Shown: positions 6,968 to 15,536, counted from the stretch's first letter. The stretch is DNA of 32,887 nucleotides from Myxococcales bacterium (GCA_028817855.1 JAPPOT010000866.1:1-32887); one strand, 5' to 3'. Notes: generated by a model from the sequence alone, not told the origin. Made by a program: numbers and translations.

Positions 6968-9046
6968 ATGCCCGGCGGTACGGAAGACAGGGCCAAGGAA
7001 GAGTTCCTCGTCGAGGCGCAGGAACTGATCGAGACCCTCTCGCGGGATCTGCTCGTGCTGGACGAGGCCCAGAAGCGGGGCCGCAGCAACCCGGACACCC
7101 TCAACGATCTCTTCCGCGGCGTGCACACACTCAAGGGCCTGGCGGGCATGTTCGGCTTCGAGGATCTGGGCCGCCTCGCCCACGTGCTCGAGGACCTGCT
7201 GGAGGACCTGCGCCTGGGGCGGCTCGAGCTCGACGACAGCGCCCTGGACGTGCTCTTCGAGGGCGTCGATGACTTTCAGCGCTTGTTGGCGGAGGCGCGC
7301 AACCCGGACGAGCCCCGCACGGTGGACCTGGACGCATTCGCCAAGCGCGTCGAGTCCGTGGGCACGATCTCGGTCAAGCCGCGCAACATCCTCGAGGACT
7401 ACGACTTCGACCCGCACATCCTTTCCGTGCTGACCGAGTACGAGGAGCACCGCCTGCGCAGCAACCTCGAGCGCGGCTACACCATCTTTCGCTTTCGCGT
7501 CCGGCTCGCGCTCGAGGCGATCGACACCGAGCTGGGCGAGCTCAAGGAGCGCTGCAAGGCAGCGGCCGAGGTCATCACCTACTTGCCCAGCATGGATTCC
7601 GATGGCGGTGACGCGATCGACATCGAGCTGCTGATCGCGACGGGTGCCCCGGAGGCGGAGCTGCGGGAGCTGCTCGATCGGCCCGACGGCACCCTCATGC
7701 CGGTGCTGCGCAAGACGCGGCTGTCGATGCTGCCGGGCGGATCGACCCGGCCCTCGATGGGACCCTCGGCAGCAGCTGCAGCGGTGCCGTCGGTGGCGCC
7801 CGTGGCCGAGCAGATGTCGCTGCGCTCGCTCACCAACGTCGTGCGCGTCGACATCCGCAAGCTCGACTACCTGATGAACGTGGTCGGCGAGCTCGGGACC
7901 GTGCGCAGCGCGTTCGACCGGCTGGTCGACAAGCTGCGCTCCCATGGCACCGACCGGGAGCTGGCCCTCGAAGCCCATCGCATCCAGCGGAGCTTCGACC
8001 GCTACCTGGGCGAGGTCCAGGAGGGTGTGCTCGACGTGCGCATGGTCCCGCTGGCGCAGCTATTCGATAAGCTCGCGGTGATCGTACGGCAAATTGCGCG
8101 CGATCAGGACAAGGAGGTTCAGCTGGTCGTCAAGGGTGCCGAGACGGAGGTCGACAAGCTGATCGCCGAGGACATCGCCGATCCGCTGATGCACATCATC
8201 CGCAACGCGGTCGACCACGGCATCGAGACCCGGGACGACCGCGCGCAGCAGGACAAGCCGGAGACCGCGACCCTCACGATCAACGCCCACCAGAAGGGCA
8301 ATCACGTCGTGATCGAGGTCGAGGACGACGGGCGCGGCATCGACTCGGGCGCGGTGCGCGAGGCGGCGCGCCGCAAGGGCGTGCTGGAAGACGCCCAACT
8401 GAGCGACATGTCCCGCGACGAGGTGCTTGCGGTGATCTTCATGCCGGGCTTCAGTACCCGCGAGGTGGTCACCGACGTCTCGGGCCGCGGGGTCGGCATG
8501 GACGTGGTCAAGACCAACATCAATCGCCTCGGGGGCGCCGTCGAGGTCGAGACCGAGCTCACGGTGGGTACGCGTTTCACCATCACCCTGCCGATCACCC
8601 TCGCGATCATCAGCGCGCTGCTCTTCACGGTGCGCGGGCGCCGGCTGTCGATCCCGCTTTCGGTGGTGCAGGAGGCGCTGCGGCTCGACAACCGGCACGT
8701 GCGCACGGTCGAGGGGCGCGAGGTGCTGGACATCCGCGGCACCACGCTGCCCCTGTGTCGCGTGGGCACGCTCTTCGGCTGGGGCGACGCGGGCGCGGAC
8801 GGTGATGCCTTCGTGATCGTGGTCGTGGTCGGCAATCGCAAGCTCGGACTGGTGGTGGACGAGCTCGCCGGGCAGCAGGACATCGTGATCAAAGCCCTCG
8901 GGCGGAGTTTGGGCAACATCTCGGGCATCTCTGGCGCAACCGATCTGGGTGATCAGCGTCTGGTGCTGGTGCTGGACGCTCCGACCCTCGTGGACGAGGT
9001 GCTCATGGGCAAGAGCGCGCGGCTGTTCACGGGAGGCACGGCATGA
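6968..9046 (+). CDS. cheA: Chemotaxis-type histidine kinase CheA
   Basis: The 692-residue hybrid-free CheA has an HPt (P1) domain at about 5-105 with the phosphorylated H53 (GVHTLKGLAGMFG), a P2-like region at about 120-265 (RFRVRLALEAIDTELGELKERC), an Ala/Pro linker, the P3 dimerisation helices from about 283 (LTNVVRVDIRKLDYLMNVVGELG), and a P4 ATPase. The ATPase has N413 in the N box (RNAVDHG), DDGRGID near 450 and GRGVGMDVVK near 505. A CheW-like P5 domain spans about 535-685. It should autophosphorylate and pass phosphate to CheY and CheB. The stop overlaps the next cheW as ATGA. Confidence 0.95.
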   Translation: MPGGTEDRAKEEFLVEAQELIETLSRDLLVLDEAQKRGRSNPDTLNDLFRGVHTLKGLAGMFGFEDLGRLAHVLEDLLEDLRLGRLELDDSALDVLFEGVDDFQRLLAEARNPDEPRTVDLDAFAKRVESVGTISVKPRNILEDYDFDPHILSVLTEYEEHRLRSNLERGYTIFRFRVRLALEAIDTELGELKERCKAAAEVITYLPSMDSDGGDAIDIELLIATGAPEAELRELLDRPDGTLMPVLRKTRLSMLPGGSTRPSMGPSAAAAAVPSVAPVAEQMSLRSLTNVVRVDIRKLDYLMNVVGELGTVRSAFDRLVDKLRSHGTDRELALEAHRIQRSFDRYLGEVQEGVLDVRMVPLAQLFDKLAVIVRQIARDQDKEVQLVVKGAETEVDKLIAEDIADPLMHIIRNAVDHGIETRDDRAQQDKPETATLTINAHQKGNHVVIEVEDDGRGIDSGAVREAARRKGVLEDAQLSDMSRDEVLAVIFMPGFSTREVVTDVSGRGVGMDVVKTNINRLGGAVEVETELTVGTRFTITLPITLAIISALLFTVRGRRLSIPLSVVQEALRLDNRHVRTVEGREVLDIRGTTLPLCRVGTLFGWGDAGADGDAFVIVVVVGNRKLGLVVDELAGQQDIVIKALGRSLGNISGISGATDLGDQRLVLVLDAPTLVDEVLMGKSARLFTGGTA

Positions 9047-9570
9047 GCGAGCCGGGCGATGCGCTCGCGACGGCCGAGGGGGGCGAGGACCTCTCCATGG
9101 AGGATGCCGGGATTCGCGAGTTCCTCGGCTTCCAGCTCGCCCGCGAGCGTTACGCGCTCCCGCTGTCGACAGTGCGCGAGATCGTGAGGCTGCCTGCCGT
9201 GACCGAGGTGCCGCGCAGCCCTGAAGAGGTCATGGGTGTGATCTCCGTGCGCGGCACCGTGACGACGCTGATCGACCTTCGCCGCAAGCTCCGCATGCCC
9301 GAGCAGGAGGTTGGGCCGCTCACCCGCGTGCTGCTGGTCGACCGCGGCAACGAGGTGATCGGCCTGTTGGTCGACGCGGTGCTACAGGTCTTCCGCTTGC
9401 GCGAGGACGAGGTGGAGCTCGCCTCCGTGCTCGGCAGCGAAGCGTCCGCCTACGTGATGGGGATCGGTCGTCCCGGGACCTCTGCGGTGAAGGTCGAGCG
9501 CGCGCACGTCGTCGACGACGACATCCTGATTCTGCTCGACCCCCTCGGGCTGCTGAAGGCATACGGATGA
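9043..9570 (+). CDS. cheW: CheW-like coupling protein 1
   Basis: This 175-residue protein carries one CheW domain at about 25-170 (FLGFQLARERYALPLSTVREIVRLP, GVISVRGTVTTLIDLRRKLRMP). CheW joins CheA to receptors or to other array components. The N-terminal 25 residues are acidic and outside the domain. It is coupled to cheA by an ATGA overlap and to the second cheW by another. Confidence 0.92.
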   Translation: MSEPGDALATAEGGEDLSMEDAGIREFLGFQLARERYALPLSTVREIVRLPAVTEVPRSPEEVMGVISVRGTVTTLIDLRRKLRMPEQEVGPLTRVLLVDRGNEVIGLLVDAVLQVFRLREDEVELASVLGSEASAYVMGIGRPGTSAVKVERAHVVDDDILILLDPLGLLKAYG

Positions 9571-10091
9571 GGGTCAAGGTCCGCGAGAACAAGACGAGCC
9601 CCGCACCGGACGGCGTCGACAAGAGCCTGGTGGGCTTCGAGGTGGGCGGCGTCCGCTACGCGATCGACATTCACCGCGTTCGGGAGATCATTCGCCCGAT
9701 GCCGACGCTCGAGCTCCCCCACGTGCCCGAGATGGTCTCCGGCGTGGTGGATCACCGCGGCAACGTGGTTCCGATCATCGATCTGCGGGTGCGCTTCGGC
9801 GTGGGGAGCGGTGACGACGACCGCGAGGTGCGATGGGTGATCGTGACGCGCGGCGACCGTCTGGTGGCGCTGGCCGTGGACCGGGTCAGCGAGGTCTTCT
9901 CGGCGGGCGGACCCGCCGCGCGTGAGGTGCCGGAGATCGGCGTCGGTGAGGAGGCTCGCGGCATCACCGCCGCCTACTCGCACCGCGGCACGCTCGTCTT
10001 CGTGGTGGATGCCGACACCCTGACGTCCGTTACGGACGAGCTCGTTCTGCCCAGTGCGGATCAGCTCGAGGTGGGCGATGCCCACGCTTGA
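9567..10091 (+). CDS. cheW: CheW-like coupling protein 2
   Basis: This 174-residue protein has a second, clearly different CheW domain at about 18-165 (LVGFEVGGVRYAIDIHRVREIIRP, GVVDHRGNVVPIIDLRVRFG). Its N-terminus is basic (MRVKVRENKTS) whereas the first CheW has an acidic one, so the two may contact different partners. Paired cheW genes occur in alternative (non-flagellar) chemosensory systems. Translation is probably coupled on both sides; the HEAT-repeat gene begins 14 nt before this one ends. Confidence 0.92.
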   Translation: MRVKVRENKTSPAPDGVDKSLVGFEVGGVRYAIDIHRVREIIRPMPTLELPHVPEMVSGVVDHRGNVVPIIDLRVRFGVGSGDDDREVRWVIVTRGDRLVALAVDRVSEVFSAGGPAAREVPEIGVGEEARGITAAYSHRGTLVFVVDADTLTSVTDELVLPSADQLEVGDAHA

Positions 10092-12114
10092 GGAGCTCGA
10101 GCGCGCCCTCGGTGCGGAGCACGCCGAGGAGCGTCGCCAGGCGGTCATCGCGATCGGTGAATACCCCGACAAGGGCGCCGGCCCCCTGCTGCTGCGAGCG
10201 CTGGGCGATGCGGAGTGGCGCGTACGCGAGGAGGCGGTGCGCGTCGGCGCCGACGTGGCCGAGCGCTGGGAGCTGATCGGCGAGCTTGTCGCCGCGGTGG
10301 GACAGGGTGAGAACGTCGGGCTGCGCAACGCAGCGCTCGACCTCCTGGGGCAGCTCGGTGAGGCCGCGGTCGGCGCGCTCGTCGCGTCGCTGGGCACGGT
10401 TGCAGAGACCGCGCGCAAGTTCGTGATCGAGGCACTGGCCCACAGCGGTGTTCCGAGCGTGGTCGACACGCTCGTGGCCGAGCTCGACGGCGCCGGCCCC
10501 AACGAGATCGCCAGCGCGATCGACGCGCTCGGCGCCATCGGGGGCGAGGCGGCTGAGCGCGCCTTGCTCGCCCAGCTGGCATCGGGTGAGTCCTACGTGC
10601 GCATGGCTGCGATCGACGCCCTGAATCGGCTGGGTGCAGTCGTGCCGTGGGACAGCCTGGATCCGCTGCTCGACGATCGCCTGGTGTTTCGCGTGGCGCT
10701 CGAGGCGATGGGGCGCTGCGACGACGCGCGTGCGCTTTCGCCCTTGATGCGGGCGCTGGAGGATCGATCGCCTCGCGTGGTCGCGACTGCCGCGTCCGCG
10801 CTGGGGCGCCTGGCAGCCTCTCCCTTGCGTGCCGAGGTGCAGCGGGTGCTTGAAGTCGCCGCCGGCGCTCAGCGCACCCGCCTCGCCGAGCTTTCCCAGC
10901 GCAGCGGCAGCGATGCCGGGAGGGCGGCGGTCGAGCTGCTGACCCTGGCCCGTGACCCGGCAGCGCTGCGCCCGATGCTCGAGCTCGCGCAGCAACGCGC
11001 GCTCGGGCGCGGTGTGGTCTCCGCCATGTGCGCGTGGGGCTGGGATGCGGTCGATCGATTGCTCGAGATCTACCGCGATGAGCGCGCGCGCCGTGGTGCG
11101 GCCGCGCTTGAGGTGGCCGGGGAGCTCGCGCGTTCGCTTCCAGATCGCGACGCGGTGCTCGTGGGAGGTTTGCGTGAGGCGCTGCGCCGGGAGCTGCAGG
11201 GGATCGAGCCGGACCTGCTTGCCGCCGCGGTGCGTGGTATGGGGAGCTGGGCGGAGGCCTCCGATGCGCGCCGTCTGGTGGCGCTTGCGTCGTCGGAGCA
11301 CGAGGACGTTCGCGAGGGCAGTCGCCTGGCGCTGGAGTCGCTGGCGGAGCGCGAGCTGGCGGCGGTCGCCGACGCGCTGGTCGGCGTCAACCCGGACGGT
11401 ACTGGAGGCGCCCAGCTCGCCGGTCTGATCGCGCGCGTCTCGGAAGCCGACGCGCCCGCGCGGCTGCACGCAGCGCTGCTCGCGAGCGAGCCCGAGACCC
11501 GCTGCGCGGCGATTCGGGGACTGGCGGCCCACGGCGGGCCGAAGAGCGCAGAGCTGCTGGCGCTCTCGTTGACCGACGAGAGCGCGGACGTCCAGGTGGC
11601 GGCAGCAGACGCCCTCGGCCAGGTGCTCGCCCGGGAGCACGCGCCCGATGGTGCCAGCGCCCTGTCGGCGGCGCTCGACGCGGAAGGCGCCGCCGTGCAG
11701 GCGGCAGCGGCACGTGCGCTGGCGGCAGCCGGCGTCGCCGACGCCAGCCCCGCCCTGGTGCGCGTCGCGCGCGAGGGCGCGGCAGCGGCGCGCGTGGCTG
11801 CGATCGAGGCGCTGTGCGCGCTCGTGCCCGACGACCTCGCATCCGTGCTGGAGCGCGCCCTCACCGATGAGGAGCCGGACGTCGTCAAGCAGGCTCTGCG
11901 CGGGCTCAACGCGCAGGCGGCAGCCGGTGCGCCGCGGGCGCTCCGTGAGGCGCTCGAGCACGCCGCTTGGGACGGACGCGCCACCGCTGCCGAGCTACTC
12001 GGCGAGCAGGCCGACGCCGCGTCCCGCGACGCCCTGCGCGCGCGCCTGGACCGGGAGGCCGATCGCTTCGTGCGCGAGGCCATCGGCAGGGCGCTCGGCG
12101 AAGGAGAGGTGTAG
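10078..12114 (+). CDS. HEAT-repeat protein within the chemosensory operon
   Basis: The 678-residue protein is built almost wholly of HEAT/PBS-lyase-type helical repeats of about 30-35 residues, such as RRQAVIAIGEYPDKGAGPLL, VREEAVRVGADVAERW, VRMAAIDALNRLG, VQVAAADALGQVL and ARVAAIEALCALV. I choose ATG 10078 over an in-frame GTG at 10054 because a GAGG sits just upstream and the repeats begin at once. No signal peptide or membrane helix is visible, so it should be a cytoplasmic scaffold. Its place between cheW and cheR implies that it interacts with the signalling complex. HEAT proteins beside che genes are known in deltaproteobacteria but their function is poorly defined. Confidence 0.88.
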   Translation: MPTLEELERALGAEHAEERRQAVIAIGEYPDKGAGPLLLRALGDAEWRVREEAVRVGADVAERWELIGELVAAVGQGENVGLRNAALDLLGQLGEAAVGALVASLGTVAETARKFVIEALAHSGVPSVVDTLVAELDGAGPNEIASAIDALGAIGGEAAERALLAQLASGESYVRMAAIDALNRLGAVVPWDSLDPLLDDRLVFRVALEAMGRCDDARALSPLMRALEDRSPRVVATAASALGRLAASPLRAEVQRVLEVAAGAQRTRLAELSQRSGSDAGRAAVELLTLARDPAALRPMLELAQQRALGRGVVSAMCAWGWDAVDRLLEIYRDERARRGAAALEVAGELARSLPDRDAVLVGGLREALRRELQGIEPDLLAAAVRGMGSWAEASDARRLVALASSEHEDVREGSRLALESLAERELAAVADALVGVNPDGTGGAQLAGLIARVSEADAPARLHAALLASEPETRCAAIRGLAAHGGPKSAELLALSLTDESADVQVAAADALGQVLAREHAPDGASALSAALDAEGAAVQAAAARALAAAGVADASPALVRVAREGAAAARVAAIEALCALVPDDLASVLERALTDEEPDVVKQALRGLNAQAAAGAPRALREALEHAAWDGRATAAELLGEQADAASRDALRARLDREADRFVREAIGRALGEGEV

Positions 12115-12987
12115 GTGTCGCTCTTCGCGGAGAGCGGACCGGAGCTCGACCGTGAGTCGTTCCGGTTGATCGGAGACATGGTCAACGTCTTCTGCGGGAT
12201 CCAGCTGGGCAACGATGCACGCTTCTCCGTGGAGCGTCGACTCGGAGACCGGCTCGAGGCGCTCAATCTCGAAAGCTTCCACGACTACTATCAGTACCTC
12301 CGCTACCACCCGCGAGGCCCATCAGAGCTCGAGCACGCAGTCGACCTGCTTACCACCAACGAGACGTACTTCTTCCGCGAGCTGGCCCAGCTGAATGCGT
12401 TCGACCAGGATGTGTTGCCCGAGCTGCGCGAGCAGGCGGGCGTACGGCGGTCGCTGACGGTTTGGAGCGCGGGGTGCTCCACGGGAGAAGAGGTCTACAC
12501 GCTCGCCATCCTGATCGCCCGCTCTGGCCTCTTCACGGGCTGGGATATCCGGGTGTTCGGAAACGACATTTCTAGACGAGTCCTACAGACTGCGCGCAAG
12601 GGCGTGTATCGGGGCTCGAGCTTCCGCGCGATGCCCACCGAGTACGAGCGCCACTTCATCAAGACCCCCGAGGGGTACATGGTGGAGCCGGCGATTCGCG
12701 CCATGTGCCACTTCGGCCACTTCAATCTGCTCGACGAGGCGCGTGTCGCGATGGTTGGTCACGTCGACGCAGTCTTCTGTCGCAATGTCCTGATATACTT
12801 GGACGAGGCGGCGCGCCGAAAGCTGATCCACACCTTCCATCAGCGCCTGCATGCCGGCGGCTACTTGATGCTTGGTCATAGCGAATCCTTGCTGCATGTC
12901 TCCACGGCGTTCGAGCTGGCGCATCTCACGGGCGACCTGGCCTACCGCAAGGCCTTGACGGGCGGCGACCGGGAGTGGCGGCGATGA
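12115..12987 (+). CDS. cheR: Chemoreceptor methyltransferase CheR
   Basis: The 290-residue protein has the CheR helical N-domain (FCGIQLGNDARFSVERRL), the family signature LTTNETYFFRE at about 76-86, the SAM-binding loop WSAGCSTGEE at about 117-126, FGNDIS and the late motif FCRNVLIYLD. It methylates glutamates on chemoreceptors from SAM. The GTG start directly follows the HEAT gene stop and has a GGAGAGG ribosome site inside that gene. Its stop overlaps cheB as ATGA. Its methylation substrate must be encoded elsewhere, because no receptor gene is in the window. Confidence 0.94.
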   Translation: MSLFAESGPELDRESFRLIGDMVNVFCGIQLGNDARFSVERRLGDRLEALNLESFHDYYQYLRYHPRGPSELEHAVDLLTTNETYFFRELAQLNAFDQDVLPELREQAGVRRSLTVWSAGCSTGEEVYTLAILIARSGLFTGWDIRVFGNDISRRVLQTARKGVYRGSSFRAMPTEYERHFIKTPEGYMVEPAIRAMCHFGHFNLLDEARVAMVGHVDAVFCRNVLIYLDEAARRKLIHTFHQRLHAGGYLMLGHSESLLHVSTAFELAHLTGDLAYRKALTGGDREWRR

Positions 12988-14042
12988 GCGACCTGCGCGT
13001 ATTGGTCGTCGACGACTCGGCCATGAACCGTCGCACGCTCGCCGGGCTCCTGCGCGAGCGCTCGGGGGTGGAGGTGGTGGGCGCGGCCTCCGACGGCGAC
13101 GAGGCCTTGCGGATGACCAACGCCCTGTCGCCGGATCTGATTACGCTCGACCTCGAGATGCCGCGGATGGACGGCTTCACCTTCCTGCGCCTCTTGATGG
13201 CCAATCGCCCGACGCCCGTCGTCGTGGTGTCGAGCCACGCGGGCAAGGAGAACGTCTTCCGTGCGCTCGAGCTGGGTGCGATCGACTTCATCATGAAGCC
13301 GGATCAGCTGCTGACGGGCAACACCGAGTCGATCAAGCAGCAGCTCGACCACATGGTCGCCGTCGTGCGCCAGCTGACGCCCGCGACCCTGGCGCTGCGG
13401 CAGTCCAAGGAAGCGGATGCAGCCCTCTCGCGCACGAAGCCGGTGGTGTCGGATGCTCCCGTGCGCATCCCCCAACGCGTGGTGGCCATCGGTGCCTCGA
13501 CCGGCGGGCCGACCGCGCTGATGGAGGTCTTTAGCAACCTGCCGCCGCGCTCGCGGGGCGCGATCGTGGTCGCGCAGCACATGCCGGAGCGCTTCACGAG
13601 GACCTTCGCCGAGCGGCTCGATCGACAGAGCGCCTTTCGCGTTCGTGAGGCCGAGCACCTTCGCGAGCTCTCCCCGCGCAGCGCCTTGGTGTGTCCCGGT
13701 GGGCGCTGCATGGAGATCGATCGCGAGCAGGAACGGCTGGTCGCGCGGATCGTGCGCCCGACGGAGAGCGACCGCTACGCCCCGTCGGCCGATCGGCTGA
13801 TGACGAGCGTGGCACGCGCCGCCGGCAAGCGGGCGGTGGGGGTCGTCATGACCGGGATGGGGGATGACGCCTCCAAGGGGGTCGTGGAGATCAAGCGTGC
13901 CGGTGGCATCGTGCTGGCGGAGGCGGCCGATACGGCGGTCGTCTATGGCATGCCGCGGACCGCGCAGAAGACGGGATGTGTGGATGAGGTCTTGCCGCTG
14001 CCCAAGCTGGTCGAGCGCGTGGCGGAGCTCCTGACAACTTGA
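12984..14042 (+). CDS. cheB: Chemoreceptor methylesterase/deamidase CheB
   Basis: The 352-residue protein joins an N-terminal receiver (VVDDSAMNR, phosphoacceptor D56 in LDLEMPRMDG, IMKPD) to a C-terminal CheB esterase. The catalytic triad is S172 (GASTGGP), H199 (AQHMPE) and D295 (TGMGDDA). I use ATG 12984, which overlaps the cheR stop, rather than the GTG nine bases earlier. It removes methyl groups added by CheR, so the pair gives adaptation. The usual APGG motif reads CPGG here (VCPGGRCM), a minor deviation. Confidence 0.94.
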   Translation: MSDLRVLVVDDSAMNRRTLAGLLRERSGVEVVGAASDGDEALRMTNALSPDLITLDLEMPRMDGFTFLRLLMANRPTPVVVVSSHAGKENVFRALELGAIDFIMKPDQLLTGNTESIKQQLDHMVAVVRQLTPATLALRQSKEADAALSRTKPVVSDAPVRIPQRVVAIGASTGGPTALMEVFSNLPPRSRGAIVVAQHMPERFTRTFAERLDRQSAFRVREAEHLRELSPRSALVCPGGRCMEIDREQERLVARIVRPTESDRYAPSADRLMTSVARAAGKRAVGVVMTGMGDDASKGVVEIKRAGGIVLAEAADTAVVYGMPRTAQKTGCVDEVLPLPKLVERVAELLTT

Positions 14043-14983
14043 CTCCAGGTGGAGTGGGTCGCGAGGATCGAAAACAGGTGCCCAAGAAGGACACAGAGCA
14101 GACGCAACCGGGCAGCGACAGTCCTGCCGACCTCATGCGGCAGCGCGAGGAGGTGCTCCGGAGCTTCGTCAAGAAGGGCGTGGAGCTCACCGAAGAGCTC
14201 ATTGCCGAGAACGTCGAGCTCCAGCGCCGCATCGAGGATCTGGAGGCCGAGAACACCTCCCTGCGCGCGCACGTCGCCAGCGACGACGCGATCCGGGAGC
14301 TGCTCAAGACGATCGAGGGGCTGGAGCACGAGCGACACACCCTGGTCAGCCGATCCGTGGAGCTCGAGCGCCAGACGAAGCACCACGTGGGCCGCTATCA
14401 TGAGATCGAGCAGGAGCTGAACGATCTGGCGAGCCTCTACGTGGCCGCCCATCAGCTCAGCGCGACGCTCAAGCCCAAGCGCGTCGTCAAGCACATGTGC
14501 GAGCTGCTCGAGCAGTTGGTCGGCTGTCACCGGGCGGTCATCTACGTCGTGCGCGCCGACGGTCAGCACGCCGTGCCGATCGCGTCGGTCGGCTTCGACG
14601 AGACCCCACAGCCAGTCAGTCTCGCCGGGGGCATGGTGGGTGACGCCTGCGTCACCGGGGTCGCGTGCATCCGTGACCTGCCGATCGAAGACATGAACGA
14701 TGAGCCGAGCGCGGCCAGCCCCCGGATGGTGGGCGATGATGCGGGCGCGGTGATCACGGTGCTCGAGCTGCTTCCGCACAAGCAGGCGTGGGCGGCGGTC
14801 GACTATGAGCTCTTCAACCTGCTGAGCCACCACGGCCCGTCAGCTCTGATCGCCGCCACGCTGCACGACCCGGAAGCCGGTAGCAAGGGGATGCTGAGCG
14901 GGCTCGAAGAGATCTTGGATGGCAGCGACCCACGGGGGGTGGTGCGCGCTGCAGCTGCGGAAGGGAGCGGATCGCATGGCTGA
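14039..14983 (+). CDS. Coiled-coil plus GAF-domain protein of the chemosensory operon
   Basis: The product is up to 314 residues. Residues about 25-130 form a long charged coiled coil (KKGVELTEELIAENVELQRR, DLEAENTSLRAHV), followed by a GAF-type sensor domain at about 135-275 (LSATLKPKRVVKHMCELLEQLVGCHRAVIYVV region). No kinase or cyclase output domain follows, so it may feed a signal into the array or bind the receivers. The start is uncertain: TTG 14039 overlaps the cheB stop as TTGA, while GTG 14054 or GTG 14078 would also keep the coiled coil. No membrane segment is visible. Confidence 0.8.
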   Translation: MTPGGVGREDRKQVPKKDTEQTQPGSDSPADLMRQREEVLRSFVKKGVELTEELIAENVELQRRIEDLEAENTSLRAHVASDDAIRELLKTIEGLEHERHTLVSRSVELERQTKHHVGRYHEIEQELNDLASLYVAAHQLSATLKPKRVVKHMCELLEQLVGCHRAVIYVVRADGQHAVPIASVGFDETPQPVSLAGGMVGDACVTGVACIRDLPIEDMNDEPSAASPRMVGDDAGAVITVLELLPHKQAWAAVDYELFNLLSHHGPSALIAATLHDPEAGSKGMLSGLEEILDGSDPRGVVRAAAAEGSGSHG

Positions 14984-15353
14984 CTATTCCTGTCTGGTCG
15001 TTGAAGACTCCCCGATGATGCGGCAGCTCATCGTCTTCGCGCTCGCGCGCATCAAGAACATGAACGTCACGGAGGCCGATGACGGGATCGCCGGGCTCAA
15101 GAAGCTCGCAGGGGAGAAGTTCGACCTGATCATCACCGACATCAACATGCCGATCATGGACGGCCTCAAGCTGGTCAAGCGCGTGCGCATGGACGAGCGG
15201 CACAAGGATGTTCCGATCATCATCATCACCACCGAGGGATCCAGCGAGGATCGGGAGCGCGCCATGGCGCTGGGGGCCAGCGCCTACATCACCAAGCCGA
15301 TCCAGGCCCCGCAGGTGATCGCCAAGGTCAAGGAGCTGCTGAGCCTGGACTAG
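14976..15353 (+). CDS. CheY-like stand-alone response regulator (last gene of the che operon)
   Basis: This 125-residue single receiver has the acidic pocket VEDSP, phosphoacceptor D55 (IITDINMPIMDGLK), IITTEG and the ITKPI lysine. ATG 14976 has a GGGAG site and overlaps the end of the GAF gene by 8 nt, so I reject the longer frame from 14919. It differs clearly from the receiver that opens the operon. One of the two may act as output and the other as a phosphate sink, which is inference. Confidence 0.92.
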   Translation: MADYSCLVVEDSPMMRQLIVFALARIKNMNVTEADDGIAGLKKLAGEKFDLIITDINMPIMDGLKLVKRVRMDERHKDVPIIIITTEGSSEDRERAMALGASAYITKPIQAPQVIAKVKELLSLD

Positions 15354-15509
15354 CACTACTCGATCGGCCCAGTCCCGCCTTCGCTTGTCTCCGCGTTTCG
15401 TAGCGTCCGCGAGCTCCTCGAAAGGGGGCTACCCTTCCTTCGCTCCCGAACGCGACAGGACCCGGGTCTTTCGCGATCATCCGAACGGGGGCCGGTCACG
15501 TAGTGCTAG
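15350..15509. repeat. 160-bp intergenic segment bounded by imperfect 21-bp inverted repeats
   Basis: Positions 15350-15370 and 15489-15509 are inverted repeats that match at 18 of 21 positions, and the outer 10 bp (CTAGCACTAC) are exact. The left arm contains the stop codon of the last che gene. The inner 118 bp are not obviously self-complementary and encode nothing I recognise, so the shape resembles a small non-autonomous (MITE-like) element rather than a simple hairpin. I see no target-site duplication. A short AAGGG/CCCTT hairpin near 15422 lacks a T-run. Confidence 0.5.
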
Positions 15510-15529
15510 CGCCCCCGGAGTGCTAGCGT
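15502..15529 (+). promoter_or_regulatory. Tandem AGTGCTAGCG repeats and candidate -10 of trpF
   Basis: AGTGCTAGCG occurs at 15502-15511 and again at 15519-15528, 17 bp apart; the first copy overlaps the right inverted repeat of the intergenic segment. The second copy provides GCTAGCGT with a TAGCGT hexamer at 15524-15529, ending 7 nt before the trpF ATG. The GTGCTA core is 11 nt from the start codon, the same spacing as before dciA. It may be a -10 element of a leaderless transcript, a tandem operator, or both. Confidence 0.4.
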
Positions 15530-15536
15530 CGTCGGC

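Noticed and set aside
10030..11961. 643-codon minus-strand frame opposite the HEAT-repeat gene
   Set aside because: Antisense shadow; no family features and it would run against the tightly coupled che operon.
14919..14975. Upstream extension of the second CheY
   Set aside because: It lies inside the GAF gene, and ATG 14976 has its own ribosome site and gives a normal receiver N-terminus.
15416..15440. Hairpin AAGGG/CCCTT after the che operon as a terminator
   Set aside because: The stem is only 5 bp and no T-run follows.
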